A DNA stretch of 64,000 nt from Dactylorhiza incarnata (lineage: Eukaryota > Streptophyta > Magnoliopsida > Asparagales > Orchidaceae). Positions 23,126 to 35,956 of this stretch are shown one piece after another (positions within the stretch are counted from its first letter, which is position 1; every line of letters begins with the position of its first letter). The notes below the pieces were generated by a model. It was not told the DNA's origin, made no database searches, and saw nothing but the letters and a program-made list of their open reading frames with translations. The position numbers and the translations under genes are program-made. The stretch is taken from contig JAWHQI010000520.1 of the NCBI GenBank assembly GCA_033032865.1, forward strand, positions 620,001 through 684,000, in the 5' to 3' direction.

Positions 23126-25310
23126 AATCTCCCCTACTAATAAAATTTTCGTCCTCGAAAATTACAATTATACATAAGTCAAAAGGAAACATAATCTTCA
23201 CTACTTTGAAGTTCACCGTCTCTATCTCATGTATACTCTGGTCGACCACAAATTATCCAAAGGACATTTACAACACAGATCTCTCTGTTTTCTGAATCCT
23301 TGAGTCTACTATCCTAACTGACTTAATACTGATACTAGGATTTGGTTCAATCGGTGCATCCTCAATACTGATCACCTGACTAGGAACTCGAACTGCTCTC
23401 CTCAGATAGGATACGTGGAAAGCGTCATGTAATCCACTCAATTCCTCAGGTACGGCTAACCTATAAACAACCTCGCTAATGCGCTCAAGTACCTCGAATG
23501 GACCACCGAACATTGGTCTCAATTTCTTCATCCACTTGATTCTGGAGACACCCTTGAATAGTCTGGTCTTCAGATAAACATAATCTCCAACGCTGAATTC
23601 CACTGATACATGCCTCTGATCATAAAGCACAGCTTGCCTAACATGAGCTATTCTCATACGAGCCTGAATGAACTTAAATTGGTATGTGGTTTTATAAATC
23701 CAAGATTCATTATTTAACATCTATTCTTCATTCAAGACAAGGGTATCTCGCGAAATCTACCATAAAATTCCTTTAAAAAAAACATGAGCACTCGCTTGAA
23801 AACTGATATTTTGGGATGATGATAAAAAGAAAACGTCTCTTACTTACTTTGAACGTGCAAAAGAAAAACTTCAATATCTCTTCTATAATTCTATTAGCTT
23901 GATCTATCCATATATTTATTCGAAAATGAACGATCGATATACTTTAATTTCGTATCTAAGTACTCCTATAACTGACTCCAATCTTGATGGTGAATCTATC
24001 ATCTTTGTCAACAAGACTAACATTTGAAAATACTGCAAAATATGATTAACTTATCATTACAAACATACGACTAACTGAAACTTGATCCACATTTCTATTA
24101 AAACACGAAATGATCCATATGGTCAATTGATCTATAATAACCCATGCGACAGCATTCTCCCGTTAGATCTTGACATACTAGAACATAGTTCATTGAAGTG
24201 TAACCACGGTCTCACACAAATGTTTTCAGGCATAAAACGTTCTATTTCTAGCTAATACGCATGTTTCACGCTCTTCTACAATTTCAAACATATTCAAGAA
24301 GTCCAAAACACGGGTCATATTTCTTTACGTTCTCATACATCTTCGTACCACTCTAAGGTACAAAATACTTGGACTTACGAGTCTCAAAAGTGCGTCCATG
24401 TGGAGACGAAACAATATCTAGAATGCAACTCTTCATGTGCAATTTGCATTAGGACAAGGCATCTCGAACTGTAAAATCATGCATATATCCTATCTTAGAT
24501 AACTTTCAACGTTGGTCATCTTGGGATCTATAGGTAACAAATGTCTGATTCGATCTTATGCATTTTATATACCTTCTAAATAAAAGAAAGGGTCGTAAAA
24601 ACCATGTTGGCACGAGATAACATATTTATTCTTTAATTTATCCAGTGTCTGCACCAATTCCAACAAACACATGATACGACAAAGACTCGAAACTCTTCTA
24701 CTAAACGCATTTGCTAACACAGCATCGCTACCAGGATGCAACTAAATCCCGCCTTACAATCCACAAACAAAATACTTCAAACCCTTATGATGTGTGAGGA
24801 TCTCACAACAAACTCTACAAAGGTAGTGTCTTCAACTCTTCGAGGCATGATTGCCCATGAGTAACTGCAAGTCAAGTCGAGATACTCTTCTCGGTCTTTC
24901 AAATGTTTGCTTGCGATGTTGTGACATTCTTGTGCTTCATAATGACACACCACAAACCTCTACCTAAAGCATCAATGCAAATCTGGAAGCCTTCTACGTC
25001 TAAAGGTAAGAACAATATTAGCATTAGCATCTACATTATTTTAAATCTTAGATTCTCAAAAGCTAACTCGAATTCTATTGTCCAAAAGAAGGTTTTGAAC
25101 TTTCCTGACAGGTGAATTCAAAGGCAGTCTTATTATTATGGAAACTTAATAAGCCTTCTGAAATTATTTGCTAGTCCAAGAAAATTGTTAGTTTCTATAA
25201 TAGTTTTGGGTAACGGCAAGGCTCTGATCACTTATATCATCTTTGGATGCACTGAGAGTTCTCCGCTATTACCAACGCGTCTTAAAGAGGACAAACCGGC
25301 AAGTAACAAT
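23126..25310 (-). pseudogene. Ty3/gypsy RT end, RNase H and integrase remains
   Basis: Minus-strand gypsy pol, heavily mutated upstream and open only at its end. In order: RT thumb near 25300-25080 (NFLGLANNFRRLIK); RNase H start near 24990 (ICIDALGRGLWCVIMKH) and end near 24690 (NAFSRRVSSLC); integrase zinc-domain traces near 24380-24290 (WYEDV) and a core trace near 24145 (WVIIDQLT); the integrase C-terminal domain at 23720-23268 (VGDYVYLKTRLF, FGGPFEVLERISEVVYRLAVP, LHDAFHVSYLRRAV), which is the GPFEIL/VFHVS module. A purine tract and LTR follow directly. The element is truncated upstream of the RT thumb. Confidence 0.8.
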
Positions 25311-26284
25311 TTTAGCAAACTCTGATATTTTAACGATCAATAAACTTAAGCAAAAAATTAAAATAACCGCAAGTGAGCAAGTAGGAGGATTACCATAGGC
25401 GGCCCATAAAAAACAGTCGAAGGAGATCGGTTGAATTCTCCACATGAAGAAAACTGAGAGAAAAGTTGAGGAGCTCGTCGTCTTCCTGTAGCTGGAGCGA
25501 CGGGGCCGTCGAAAGGAGCGTCAAAATCGACCGGAAATGGAGGACTGGTCATCGGAGCCGTAGATGGTGCTGGCCGACAAAGGTGAGTTCCGGCGAGGCG
25601 TCTGGGAATGGGAACGAGAACAGCTTCGCGAGGGAGGACAAAACGGGGCTGGACCTTTGGGAAATAGAGAAATGAATTCTCTATTCCCAAATTTGTCCAA
25701 GCTGAGCTTCCACACGGGGGCTGACATATTTTATAAAGATAGGAATATGAGTGGGTATTTTAATTTGATATTAAGAAGAAAGGTTATAGTTTGTTTTAAT
25801 TTAACGCTACAAAATAGAATTTCAAAGGGTGGTGGTTGTTTTAAAGTGACGAAGGTGGGTGACAATTCTAAAAAACTGGCAGTTTTTTTTCAAAAGGGTG
25901 GGCCTGCTTTCTTCTTAAGATTTAGGGTAAATTTTTTTAATAAAAGATAATATTAAAGGGACTTTAAAAGGTAGGAGGGTTACATAGGTCTCATTTAATA
26001 TATGACTCTTGGAATTTAAACTCATGAACTAGGCCTTGATGAAAACTATACAAATCCTCCCACTAATAAATAATTTCTGAAATTAAATGATAGAATCAAA
26101 TATTTAATTTCAGATTTTTTTAATATTAAAAGAAAATACTTAATTTATGTTTTAGATTTTTGTTTGCCTTAATTATAACTTAGCCTAATTTGACGGACCT
26201 ATTCATTCATGAACTTATTGGTCGGTCACTCTAATAAGTTGATGCGCAAATGATTATTTGAGTGATCATTGCACTCGAGAAAAA
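25311..26284 (-). other. Unclassified LTR-like block
   Basis: Minus-strand TGTAACCCTCC near 25984 resembles an LTR start. The segment 25370-25720 is GC-richer and holds short ORFs in both strands with no recognised domain. From 25990 to 26284 I see nothing. No repeat partner was identified. Confidence 0.3.
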
Positions 26285-27067
26285 ATTTTCTATACCCCAC
26301 CACATGAGCCTCTTGACCATGTACCCATCTTAGGAGCTCATTGAAAGGGGTTGGTCATATTTATTGTTCATCATTTACATCAGTTGCATGATCATTCACA
26401 TATATTGCTTGACGCGTCTGTGTTGTATGATTCAAACATGTTGTATGTTTTACATCATTCGCATGAACTACATGAATTTGCCCGACGTAAAATTGCAATA
26501 AGTGATGAAAATTATAAAGTTTATGCGAACATTCGTAGGAGAGAGCAGAGTGTTAGCGCAAGTGATGGTTATAATTAGAGTTGATGCGAACGGGACCCTA
26601 TACAGTAGGACGAAGAATTGGGTTGAATGTCTATGAATTAAATATCTCTAGAGTATGTGAATTCATCATGTATTCAACAGTGAGGATTTGACTCTATACT
26701 ATGAGTCCCACGAGTATTTGAGCCCCTTTCCTGATACTACCCCTGAGCTTCAGCCAACACCCATGTTAAGCGCTCTTCAGCTTTAGCCTCAGCCCACTAC
26801 TCAACTGCCAGTAGATTCACAAGTTCCTCCATCGAAACCTGAAAGCACACATCCTTCCACCGAGAGCAAAGAAGGTATTGTGAGCCATGAAATTTCAACG
26901 ACAACCGACAGATCTACATTGAGATATTTGGTTTATTGGAGAGGGCGACCTACTATTGATGATAAATGGATGGCGACAGAGAAGCTCAACTTACTTACCC
27001 CCAAGCTTCGTAGAGAGCACGATCGTCTTCATTCAACGATGATGAATGCTCTCAAGCCGGGGGGAAT
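26285..27067 (+). pseudogene. Ty3/gypsy integrase C-terminus with chromodomain-like end
   Basis: Plus-strand remains of a gypsy integrase tail: PPHEPLDHVPI, then HHLHQLHD and ENYKVYANIRRR (family pattern YKxxADxRRR), several stops, and from 26880 an open segment with LRYLVYWRGRPTIDDKWMA and KLNLLTPKLRREH, resembling the chromodomain-like YLVRWRGRPxxDxTW module. The purine tract GCCGGGGGGAAT then leads into the LTR at 27068. Everything upstream of the integrase C-terminus is missing. Confidence 0.75.
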
Positions 27068-29037
27068 TGATGGAGATCGTGGATCAAGAGCGAGCCGACA
27101 CTTACTGGGGCTCACACGAGTTTACATACGCAGGAGGTGGAGATAGGATCGTCGTATGAATGATCCAAGTCGGTGGCCGTGTTCAGAGCGATGATGAAAT
27201 ATTATTTTGATTGTAATTTTGCAATTTTAGCTGCGCACGCTCTAAGTATTATCGTGTCGGAAGATCATAGCTGTCCATAGTGAGATCATTGTATATAAAT
27301 AAAAGTTTAAAAATTGATTTTCAGATCATTGCAGATTTTGGACAAAATTCCTAGCTCTCGAGGTCGTCCCACAATGTCGATTCCATGGATCCTTGGTGTC
27401 GAAGACAAGGTAACTACTTTACCGAACCACCCCACTCCACCATTTCCTGATAACATCCTAGTAACTACCCATAACTATCTAAGCCCACTACCAATAACTC
27501 CTTCCATAACTCCCGTCTACCTTGCACGGATACTTAAAAATGCTCTGTGTATCGGCTCGGACGTGTATCGGATACGGGAAACGCCCGGAAACGCATTTCC
27601 GAAACTCTAGGAAACGTAATTTTAATTATTAAATTTTTTTTTAACCGGAATCGTGTATTCCCCGTGCGCTAGTTATCGCGTGCGCTAGTTATTCCCGCGA
27701 CTTATCTTCTTTAGGTTTTACGATATTCCGCCTCTCTCCCTGCTCTGCTCCATGCGCCGCCTTCTCCGATCTCTCCCTGCTCTGCTCCGTGCGCCGCCTG
27801 CTCCGATCTCTCTGTGCTCTGCTCCGTGCTCTTCTTCTTATTATTATTATTAGGTCTTATCTTGCATAACATCTTCTTCTTCTTCTTCTTAGGTCTTATC
27901 TTGCATAACATCTTCTTCTTACTGAAAATGACGAAAAACCTCTTTGGGAATATGTGACAAGAGGGAACAAGTTAACTGAAGGAGGTGGAAGTATAAGCTG
28001 GACATGTAATTTTTGTGGTAAGCCTTACAAAAGCTCATACACTCGCGTGAATGGTCATTTATTGAGGATTAAGAGTGGCGGAATCGGAGCATGTAACAAG
28101 GTTCCGGCTTCCACGTACAAGGATATGTTGAAGGAAGATAAAGATGCTCAAGAGCTTATTGAGCGACGACTTCCAAAATTTATACCGGTGGCTCCAAGTA
28201 CTTCAAGTGGAGTTGGAAGTGTTGTGATACGCGGAGAAGAAAAGAAGATCCAAGCGGTAGCGGAAAAAATCCAATTTCTAGTGCATTCAATAACGAGGAT
28301 AGAGCTCATTTGGATGTTTTAATTGCTATGGCATTTTATTCGGCGGGGTTGCCTTTCAATTTCGCAAGAAATCCTTATTGGAGAGAATCATTTTCTTTTG
28401 TTGCTAGTCATAACCTTGCAGGATATGTACCACCCGGATATAATTCACTAAGAACCACCATGTTGTTGAAGGAGAAGATAGAAATTGAAAAAAGATTAGC
28501 TCCCATTCGAGGGACGTGTGACGATTTAAATTTCCGTACAAAATTTTTTGTTTTGTTTTCCCCAATGATGATACAAGGCAGTACGGATTTTACGTATTAT
28601 TTTTCGTATTTTTTGTTTCTTTTTATTGGTTGACTTTGCTTTATTTTTACGGTGTTTAAGTGTTATTAATTGTGGGCTGAATTGTGGGCTAAATATGTGG
28701 GCTGCTACCTTTATTGGTGGGCTGATTTGTGGGCTGCTGCTGTATTAAATATGGACTGCTATTTTTACTATATTAAGTGGGCTGTCATTAGTAGTATGGG
28801 TTGATTAGTGAGGTGGCTGAGTTGGAATAATGTTTTGACACTTGGATTTTTTGGTTGTTGGCTGAATGGGCTTGTTTTGACACTTGGAAGCATGGTTGTT
28901 GGCTGAATAAGTTTGTTTTAACACTTGCCAAGACAAGTGTTAGCTGAATACTATCTTGGGGGTTTGTGTAGTGACACCTAGCTAGGCTTGTTGGATGGAA
29001 ATTTGCTTCTCCTTGCTGCTGGCCGCCTATCCCCTTC

Positions 29038-29045
29038 TATAAATA
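29038..29045 (+). promoter_or_regulatory. TATA box of LTR-3
   Basis: TATAAATA within TTCTATAAATAAAG, followed by a pyrimidine-rich leader. This is a typical plant LTR core promoter position. Confidence 0.6.
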
Positions 29046-29940
29046 AAGACTCTTGTTCATTCCTGCATTCCATCTCCGGCTCTACTTCTCCCTCTATAGC
29101 TGCTGCTCTCTCCCTCCTCTTTCTTATTCCCTGTCGCTGCTACAGCAGCTTGCTGCCGCTGTTACAGCTGCTTGCTGCCGCTACTACTTGCTGTCCTGTG
29201 GCTGCTTCCTGCCGCTATTTTATGCTGATTGTTGTTGCTGAACTGCTGCTGTTGCTGATGTCCCTGTGCTGCCAGCACACTCATGCTTCCAGTTTTGAGC
29301 TATTGTGTTGTTTGCCTCTACGTTTAGAGCCGCTACTACTCCTTCCTTACATCCTTGGAGTTCTAGGAAGAGTCTCGCCACTCTTATCCGAGAAGGATCA
29401 GTTGCGCGGCAAGATTCTTACTCCCTCTCCCGCTGTAAGGATATTCTTCTACTCCCATATGTTATTTCTATTAGTTGCTGCTTTGCTGAATTTGAGTGTT
29501 TTCTTTATGTTAGCTGGTTTTGCTTAGTGGCTAGTTTGAGGATTATTTTGCTTTATTTTAACGTTATCTTTACTTTATATTAACCCTATTTTAAGGGCTG
29601 ATTTTGAGCTATTTCGAGCTATTTAAGTACCCTTTGACGGCTGATTTTGGACTGTTTTTAGTGGACAGCCATCTTTGAAGCTGGTTTTGGAATTGGACAG
29701 TCCTTTTAAGATTGATTTAAGTATTATTTTGGCTTTGTGAGCAGTTTTCGGAGCTTTAGATTGATTTACGATCGCTTGATTTGTTTCCGTTATGAATTTC
29801 GGAGTTTATTAGATTTTTATTGGATTTCCAATGCTTTTTAGTTAATCTTTTTTAAGCTTCAAACGCTACGCATAACTAGTGATGCAACCCAAATAAAGTA
29901 TATGTTATTTCAGTGGTTTCCAAGACCTAGAAATCAGAAG

Positions 29941-30737
29941 ATGGCATCGCAGGGTAAGCGTGGCAATGAAGCAGAAAAAAGGAAGAATGTGGTGAGTATT
30001 TTATTTCTTGAAATTATGTTTATTCAAGTATTTTCATATTCTTGTTTGTTTTATTTTAAAGGAAACTGTCTGTGCATATGAGTTTAACTCAATGATATCT
30101 CGCTAATAAGTTGAAATGGAGGCGAGGGAAAAGAAATCGATATAACAATTCTGAGGGGAATTTTATATTAAAATATTTGTTTTCATTTACACGAAGACAA
30201 GAATAATAAAATTTTGCATAAGGAAATGTGAGGGTTTCGAATTCTTAAGTGGATTTACCAGTAGGGGTGAGCCTACAGTATTGCCCTTAAGTGGGTTTGC
30301 CCTTAAGTGGGTGGGGCCCAATTCAAGTTTGCATACCCCAAGCATTTCCTATTTTATGTAACTAAAATTAAAGGGTAAATTAAGAGTTGCATTAAAAGGG
30401 AAGGATATGAAAATTATGATTTATTGAAGTGTATGCATATTGTTACTATCTCGTTGCTTGCATGTATAACTGTTTCACGAAATACTTTTCTCACTTAGTC
30501 ATATTTTTATGACTAACCCGTTGTGGACTATATTTTTAGGAAACAGGAGTTTCTCCCAGTACACCCCGAAGGCCTCCCCTCACTGAAGAAGAAAAGCGGA
30601 AACGTGTTGAAGATCTAGCTAAGGTATGGCTAAAGATCTTTGTTGGAATCGAAGAAGCTCAAGAACGTCATCGAGCCCGTGTACCGATGTTTCTTGTGAT
30701 TATTGTAACGAGTATTATTTGTAAAACTTCTGTGTAA
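29941..30737 (+). CDS. Predicted two-exon small ORF inside LTR-3
   Basis: Exon 1 (29941-29991, 17 codons) runs from MASQGKRGNEA to EKRKNV and ends at a GTGAGT donor. Exon 2 (30540-30737) follows a TATATTTTTAG acceptor and is in phase: 65 codons and a TAA that overlaps an AATAAA signal (30737-30742). It contains TPRRPPLTEEEKRKRVEDL, an acidic/basic helix-like middle (IEEAQERHRARV) and a hydrophobic end (MFLVIIVTSIIC). An upstream leader intron is plausible (donor GTAAGG at 29435, acceptor TTTCAG ending 29913). I recognise no family. Two related LTRs share exon 1. Splicing and translation are inferred, not shown. Confidence 0.4.
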
Positions 30738-31572
30738 ATAAAATATATCAATAAATGTGGTGTTTATGATCTTTGTACTATGATTCTAAGTCTGATTCTG
30801 AACTGCGATCTTTTTATTGAAAACTGAGTCAATCCTCGAATCAATTGGGAAGCCCAGAAATAGGGTCTTCACAGGATGTGGGCAGAGAAAGGAGTTAGTA
30901 TTGTAAGTGACGGATGGAGCGATCCACAAAGAAGACCACTCATTAATTTTATGGCAATAACTGATTCAAAAGCAATGTTCTTGAAGGCGGTTAATTGTGA
31001 AGGTCAAACTAAAGACTACTTTATTGTCTCTTTGATCAAAGAGGTAATTTTAGAAATCGAATATGAAAAAGTTGTTCAATTTATAATGGATAATGCGGCA
31101 AATTGCAAAGGGCGGCCAACTAATTGAGAGTGAGCTTCCATCAATTTTTTGGACTCCTTGTGTGGTGCGCACTCTCAATTTAGCTTTGAAGAACATATGT
31201 GCTGCTAAGAATTCAGAGAATAATGCGGTTACATATGAAGAATGTTCGTGGATTACTCATATTGGTGATGATGTCATGTTCATTAAGAACTATATAATGA
31301 ATCATTCCATGAGATTAGCTATGTTTAATGAGTTTGTGGGCTTAAAATTTTTATCCATTGTCGAAACTCGTTTTGCATCAATGATCATGTTAAAATGATT
31401 CAAATTTATAAAGAATGGTTATTAGTGATCATTGGCTTCTATAGTTAGATTAGGAAGAATAAAATCAAGCATAGTATTCATCCTCTAATGGGGATATATA
31501 TAGCGTTACAAAAGAGACTTAAATAATATATAGCGATACACCGACTTGAATAATATATTTCAACTCTCCCCC

Positions 31573-34500
31573 TCAAGTCGGATGGTAGATATCCGTCATT
31601 CCCAGTTTTCTGATGTCATCCGTGAAAATGTCACTTCCCAAGCTTTTAGTGAACATATCGGCCAGTTGATCTCTTGAACTGATGAATGGAGTAACCACGT
31701 TTCTTTTGTTCAAGTGATCCTTGATGAAGTGACGGTCCACCTCAACATGCTTGGTCCTGTCATGTTGAACCGGATTGTGGGCTATACTGATAGCAGCCTT
31801 GTTGTCGCAGAACAAGGAGAAAGGAGAAGTTCTGGGAAGACCCAAGTCTTGAATGACAGTACATAGCCAAAGTCCCTCACACACTCCAAGTGACATTGCA
31901 CGGTACTCAGCTTCGGCACTAGATCTGGCCACAACGTGCTGCTTCTTGCTCCTCCATGTCACGAGATTTCCTCCAACGAACGAACAATAACCAGTAGTGG
32001 ATTTTCGATCGTCACGGCAGCCGGCCCAATCGGCATCCGTGTAAACCTCTATTTTCAAGTGGTCATTTTTTGAGAACAGAAGTCCCCGTCCTGGGGCCTT
32101 CTTAAGGTATCGTAGGACGCGATACACTGCCTGCTGATGTCTGACCCAAGGAGCGTGCATATACCTACTCAAAATACCCACAGCATATGTGATATCAGGA
32201 CGGGTATGAGATAGATAAATCAGTTTCCCAACTAATCTCTGATAGCGGGTGGCCTCAACGCTGTCACTGTCACTGTCGTCACAGATCCCATGATTCTCCT
32301 CCATAGGGGTGTTCGCAGGAACACACCCAAGCATCCCGGTCTCTTGAAGCAAGTCCAGGACATACTTCCGCTGAGATATGAAGATGCCCTGATCAGATCT
32401 AGTAACCTCTATTCCCAGAAAGTATCGTAACTTTCCCAAGTCTTTCACCTCAAATTCCTTGGCCAAGAGGGACTTGAGATTGGCAATCTCATTCGCATTA
32501 TTACCGGTGATAACAATATCGTTCACATAGACAATGAGAACCACAATACTCTGATCACGTCTCTGAATGAACATGGTGTGGTCTGACTGTGCCTGTTTAT
32601 ACCCAAACTTGAGCATAGCCTTGAGAAATCTGCTAAACCACGCTCTGGGTGACTGCTTTAATCCATATAAGGATTTCAGTAACTTGCAAACAAGGGGCTT
32701 CCCTCCATCTCTCACAAAACCAGGAGGAAATGTCATATACACCTCTTCTTCAAGATCGCCATGGAGAAAAGCGTTCTTGACATCTAACTGGTGGAGGTCC
32801 CATCCCAAGATAGCGGCGACAGACAGAAGGACCCGAATAGAATCCATCTTAGCCACTGGAGCAAAAGTCTCCTGGTAATCAACTCCCTGAGTCTGAGTGT
32901 ACCCACGGGCGACCAACCGAGCCTTATACCGTTCAACTTTCCCGTCTTCATTTTGCTTGACGGAAAAGACCCATCTTGAGCCAACGGCTTTCTTACCATG
33001 TGGAAGAGGAGTGACATCCCAAGTGTGATTCTTGTCCAAGGCAGCCATCTCTTCTTTCATAGCCTGAGCCCAAACCGGAATGCCCAGAGCTTCCTGCCAA
33101 GTCTTAGGAATAACGACAGATGAAAGAGAAGCGATAAAAAACTGGTGGCCAGGAGAAAGATGATGATATGTAACATGGTTAGAAATAGGGTGTTTAGTAG
33201 AAGCAAACTTATCTCGTAACTGAGCCAGCGGAACATCCAAATCCGCATCATCAGAATCTGAGGCCGAAGCAGGCACGGGTGGAAGCAGGGACGTAGGAGC
33301 CTGCATACGTGAGGAGCGCCGGTGATACACATGAGGGAAAGGAGATAGGGGAACATTCGGAGAAGGAATAGGAATAGGAATAGGGGTTCCTTGCTCAGGT
33401 AGTGGAAGCGATGGTGGAAGCTGAGGTAGAGAGGGAACCGGGTGAACAGGAAGGGGAAGATCAGGAAGGGAAAGATCTACAAAACTCTCCCCCTGACGAA
33501 CAGAGGGAGTCGAGGACAGAAAATAGGATTCCCCTTCGCGAAAGGAGACATCCATAGTGCAGTAGAGACGACCGGAAGGCGGGTGGAAGCATCGATACCC
33601 CTTCGTAGTGGAGGAGTATCCGACGAACACACAACGAATGGCACGAGGATCCAGTTTGTCACGGTGGGGTACATGAACGTGGACGAAGCACACACAACCA
33701 AAAACTCGGGGGGACAGATGCGAAGTATAGACCGTAGCCATGGTGGACAGACGAGCGAGGGGGGTAGCATAATCTAAGATACGTGAAGGAAGCCGATTGA
33801 TAAGGTGAGTAGCGGTAAGAATCGCATCTGCCCAAAAAAATTTGGGGAGATGCATAGTACCCAGGAGGCAACGGGCCATATCCAGGAGGTGCCGGTTTTT
33901 TTCGTTCGGCAACCCCATTTTGAGTTGAGGTGTGAACACACGTCGTTTGGTGGATAATACCGTGATCTTTGAGATATGTGCCAAACGCACCGCGATCATC
34001 ATATTCACCCCCATTATCACTACGCAAAACACGGACAACCCCGTGAAATTGGGTCTGAATCATTTTATGGAAGAGTTGAAAACAGGAAAAAACTTCACTT
34101 TTTTTCTTCAAGAGATAAACCCAACATGTGCGGGAAAAACCATCAATAAAGGTGACAAACCATCGAAAACCAAAAATAGATGAAACTGGGGACGGACCCC
34201 AAACGTCAGAATGAATAACATCAAACGGAGTAGTACAAGGAGAAGATAAATGCGATGAACTATGGCGCACATGCTTAGACTCATCACAAACATTACAAAC
34301 AAAGGTATCTAAAACATGAGAGAAAGCGGGAAATAGTTTCTGAAGATAAAGGGGTGAGGGATGTCCAAGCCGGAGGTGCCAGCGACGAACATCCTCAGAA
34401 GTAACAGCAGAACTCGAGAGGGCCTGGGAGGAGGTCACATCCAAGTAATACAGGCCACCGCGTTCCCTACCACTGCCAATGCTCCGCTTCGTACCCAGTT

Positions 34501-35956
34501 CCTGAAAAACACAGGAGTCAGGAAAAAAGGTTACAGAACAATTGAGAGAGCGGGTAATATTACTAATGGAGAGTAAATTGCGAGGAAATGAAGGAACATG
34601 AAGAACAGAAGGTAAGGAAATAGTAGGAGAACAAAGGATCTGGCCTTTGCCAGCAATAGGGGTCAGCAGGCCATTTGCAGACATAACTTTGTCCTTACCA
34701 GACAAAGGAGAGTAAGAGTGAAAACCTGAGGAAGAGCCGGTCATGTGATGGGTGGCACCGGAATCCAGAACCCACTCAGACGAGGAAACAGTAGCAGTAG
34801 GAGCACTCGGCATGGCAATAGAGGCAATAGAAGCAGAGGCCGCCTGGGACGGATCGGACTGAGAATGAAGCAGGCGGCGGAAGGCATCCAACTCCTGAGA
34901 AGTAAGCTGGCCGGAAGCAGTAGAGAGACCCTCATCATACACATCCGTAGAGAAAGCAGCATCCTGAGGACGAGTCCCGGTCTGACGGTAGCCTCCACGA
35001 CCGTGACCACGATCGCCACGGCCACGACCACGACCACGACCAGAAGGAGCAAGATGAGGATGCAGCTTGAAGCATGCATCCCGAGCATGTCCCCGACGAC
35101 CACAGTAATCACACGTGGGGATCGTGCTGGTATTGGTGGAACCTCCTCGACTAACACCACCAACACTAGTAAAGGCAGACCGATCCACTGCAGGAGCAGG
35201 CGTGCTGAGGGATCGGCGGCGATCGTCATCACCAAGGACCATGTTGAACGCTTCCCGTAGGGACGGAAGGGGTGAACGATGCAAGACGTGCGTCCGGACA
35301 GTATCAGATTCCATGTTAAGCCCCATCAGAAAGACATGCAAGCGGTAACGGTTCTCCTTCTCCTGAAGCTTCACGGCGTCGGCCGTGCAGGAAGCCGTGA
35401 AATGCTCAAAGAAGTCCAGCTCCTGGTAGAGGCGTTCAAACTCCGAGAAGTAGGCAGACACAGTCAGAGATCCCTGTCTAAGCTCCAGAATGCGACGGGT
35501 AAGTTCATAGATCTGAGTGGAACTCCCAATCTGCGAGTACGTGTCTTTTGTCCGGGTCCAGATATCATATGCCGAGTCCAGAAGCATGTAACTCCGATAT
35601 ACCTTGGGGGACATGGAATGAAGGAGCCATGAAACAACAAGGGAATTTTCAGAGTCCCAGCGTCGCCACGTAGGGTCAGTCTTGGCGGGCTCCCGAATAG
35701 AGCCATCAATATAGCCAAACATCTGATGGCTGCGGATCACATGTTGAGCAGCACGAGATCATTCCAGATAGTTCGTTCCATCCAAGGGAACGGTGGTGAT
35801 CTTCAAAGAGCCCGAGTGGCCATGGGTCCGCTGCGGGTCACCCATCGCTGGCATAATCTCACTCACAGGCGGCGAAGAACCCGTAGAATCCCCCATAAGA
35901 GCAAGAGGAGGGCTACCAAGAGGAGGGCTACCAATAAACAGAGAAACGCCACGCAA
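31573..35956 (-). pseudogene. Copia gag-pol polyprotein with three lesions
   Basis: Near-complete polyprotein (about 1,400 codons) read from 35956. Domains in order: gag (VPLDGTNYLE, then stop TGA at 35757-35759 where tryptophan is expected; RRILELRQGSLTVSAYF); zinc knuckle CDYCGRRGHARDAC; protease WVLDSGATHHM; integrase zinc region WHLRLGHPS and core HSDVWG, RSDNGGEY, NGVAERK; RT from WVFSVKQNEDGKVERYKARL to the active site, which reads YVND instead of YVDD; RNase H from DADWAGCRDDRKSTTGY to KLGMTDIYHPT. A frameshift lies in a seven-A run just after NGVAERK (near 33907-33913), so the two long open frames are 35740-33659 and 34038-31573. The nonsense codon, frameshift and missing catalytic aspartate each predict loss of function. 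Confidence 0.9.

Larger units (their letters stand above)
28517..30873 (+). mobile_element. Solo gypsy-type LTR (LTR-3), 2,357 bp
   Basis: Begins TGTGACGATTT and ends GGGTCTTCACA. It sits inside the transposase codons (IRG-T-W) with flanks GGACG (28512-28516) and GGATG (30874-30878), a 5-bp duplication with one change. Outside it the transposase reading resumes exactly. No internal retrotransposon sequence is present, so it is a solo LTR. It contains a TATA box, splice signals, a small two-exon ORF and AATAAA signals. Confidence 0.85.

Noticed and set aside
28988..29583. Overlapping Leu/Cys-rich ORFs of 62-179 codons in LTR-3
   Set aside because: Lie across the TATA box and pyrimidine-rich leader; composition-driven, and the largest starts upstream of the TATA box.
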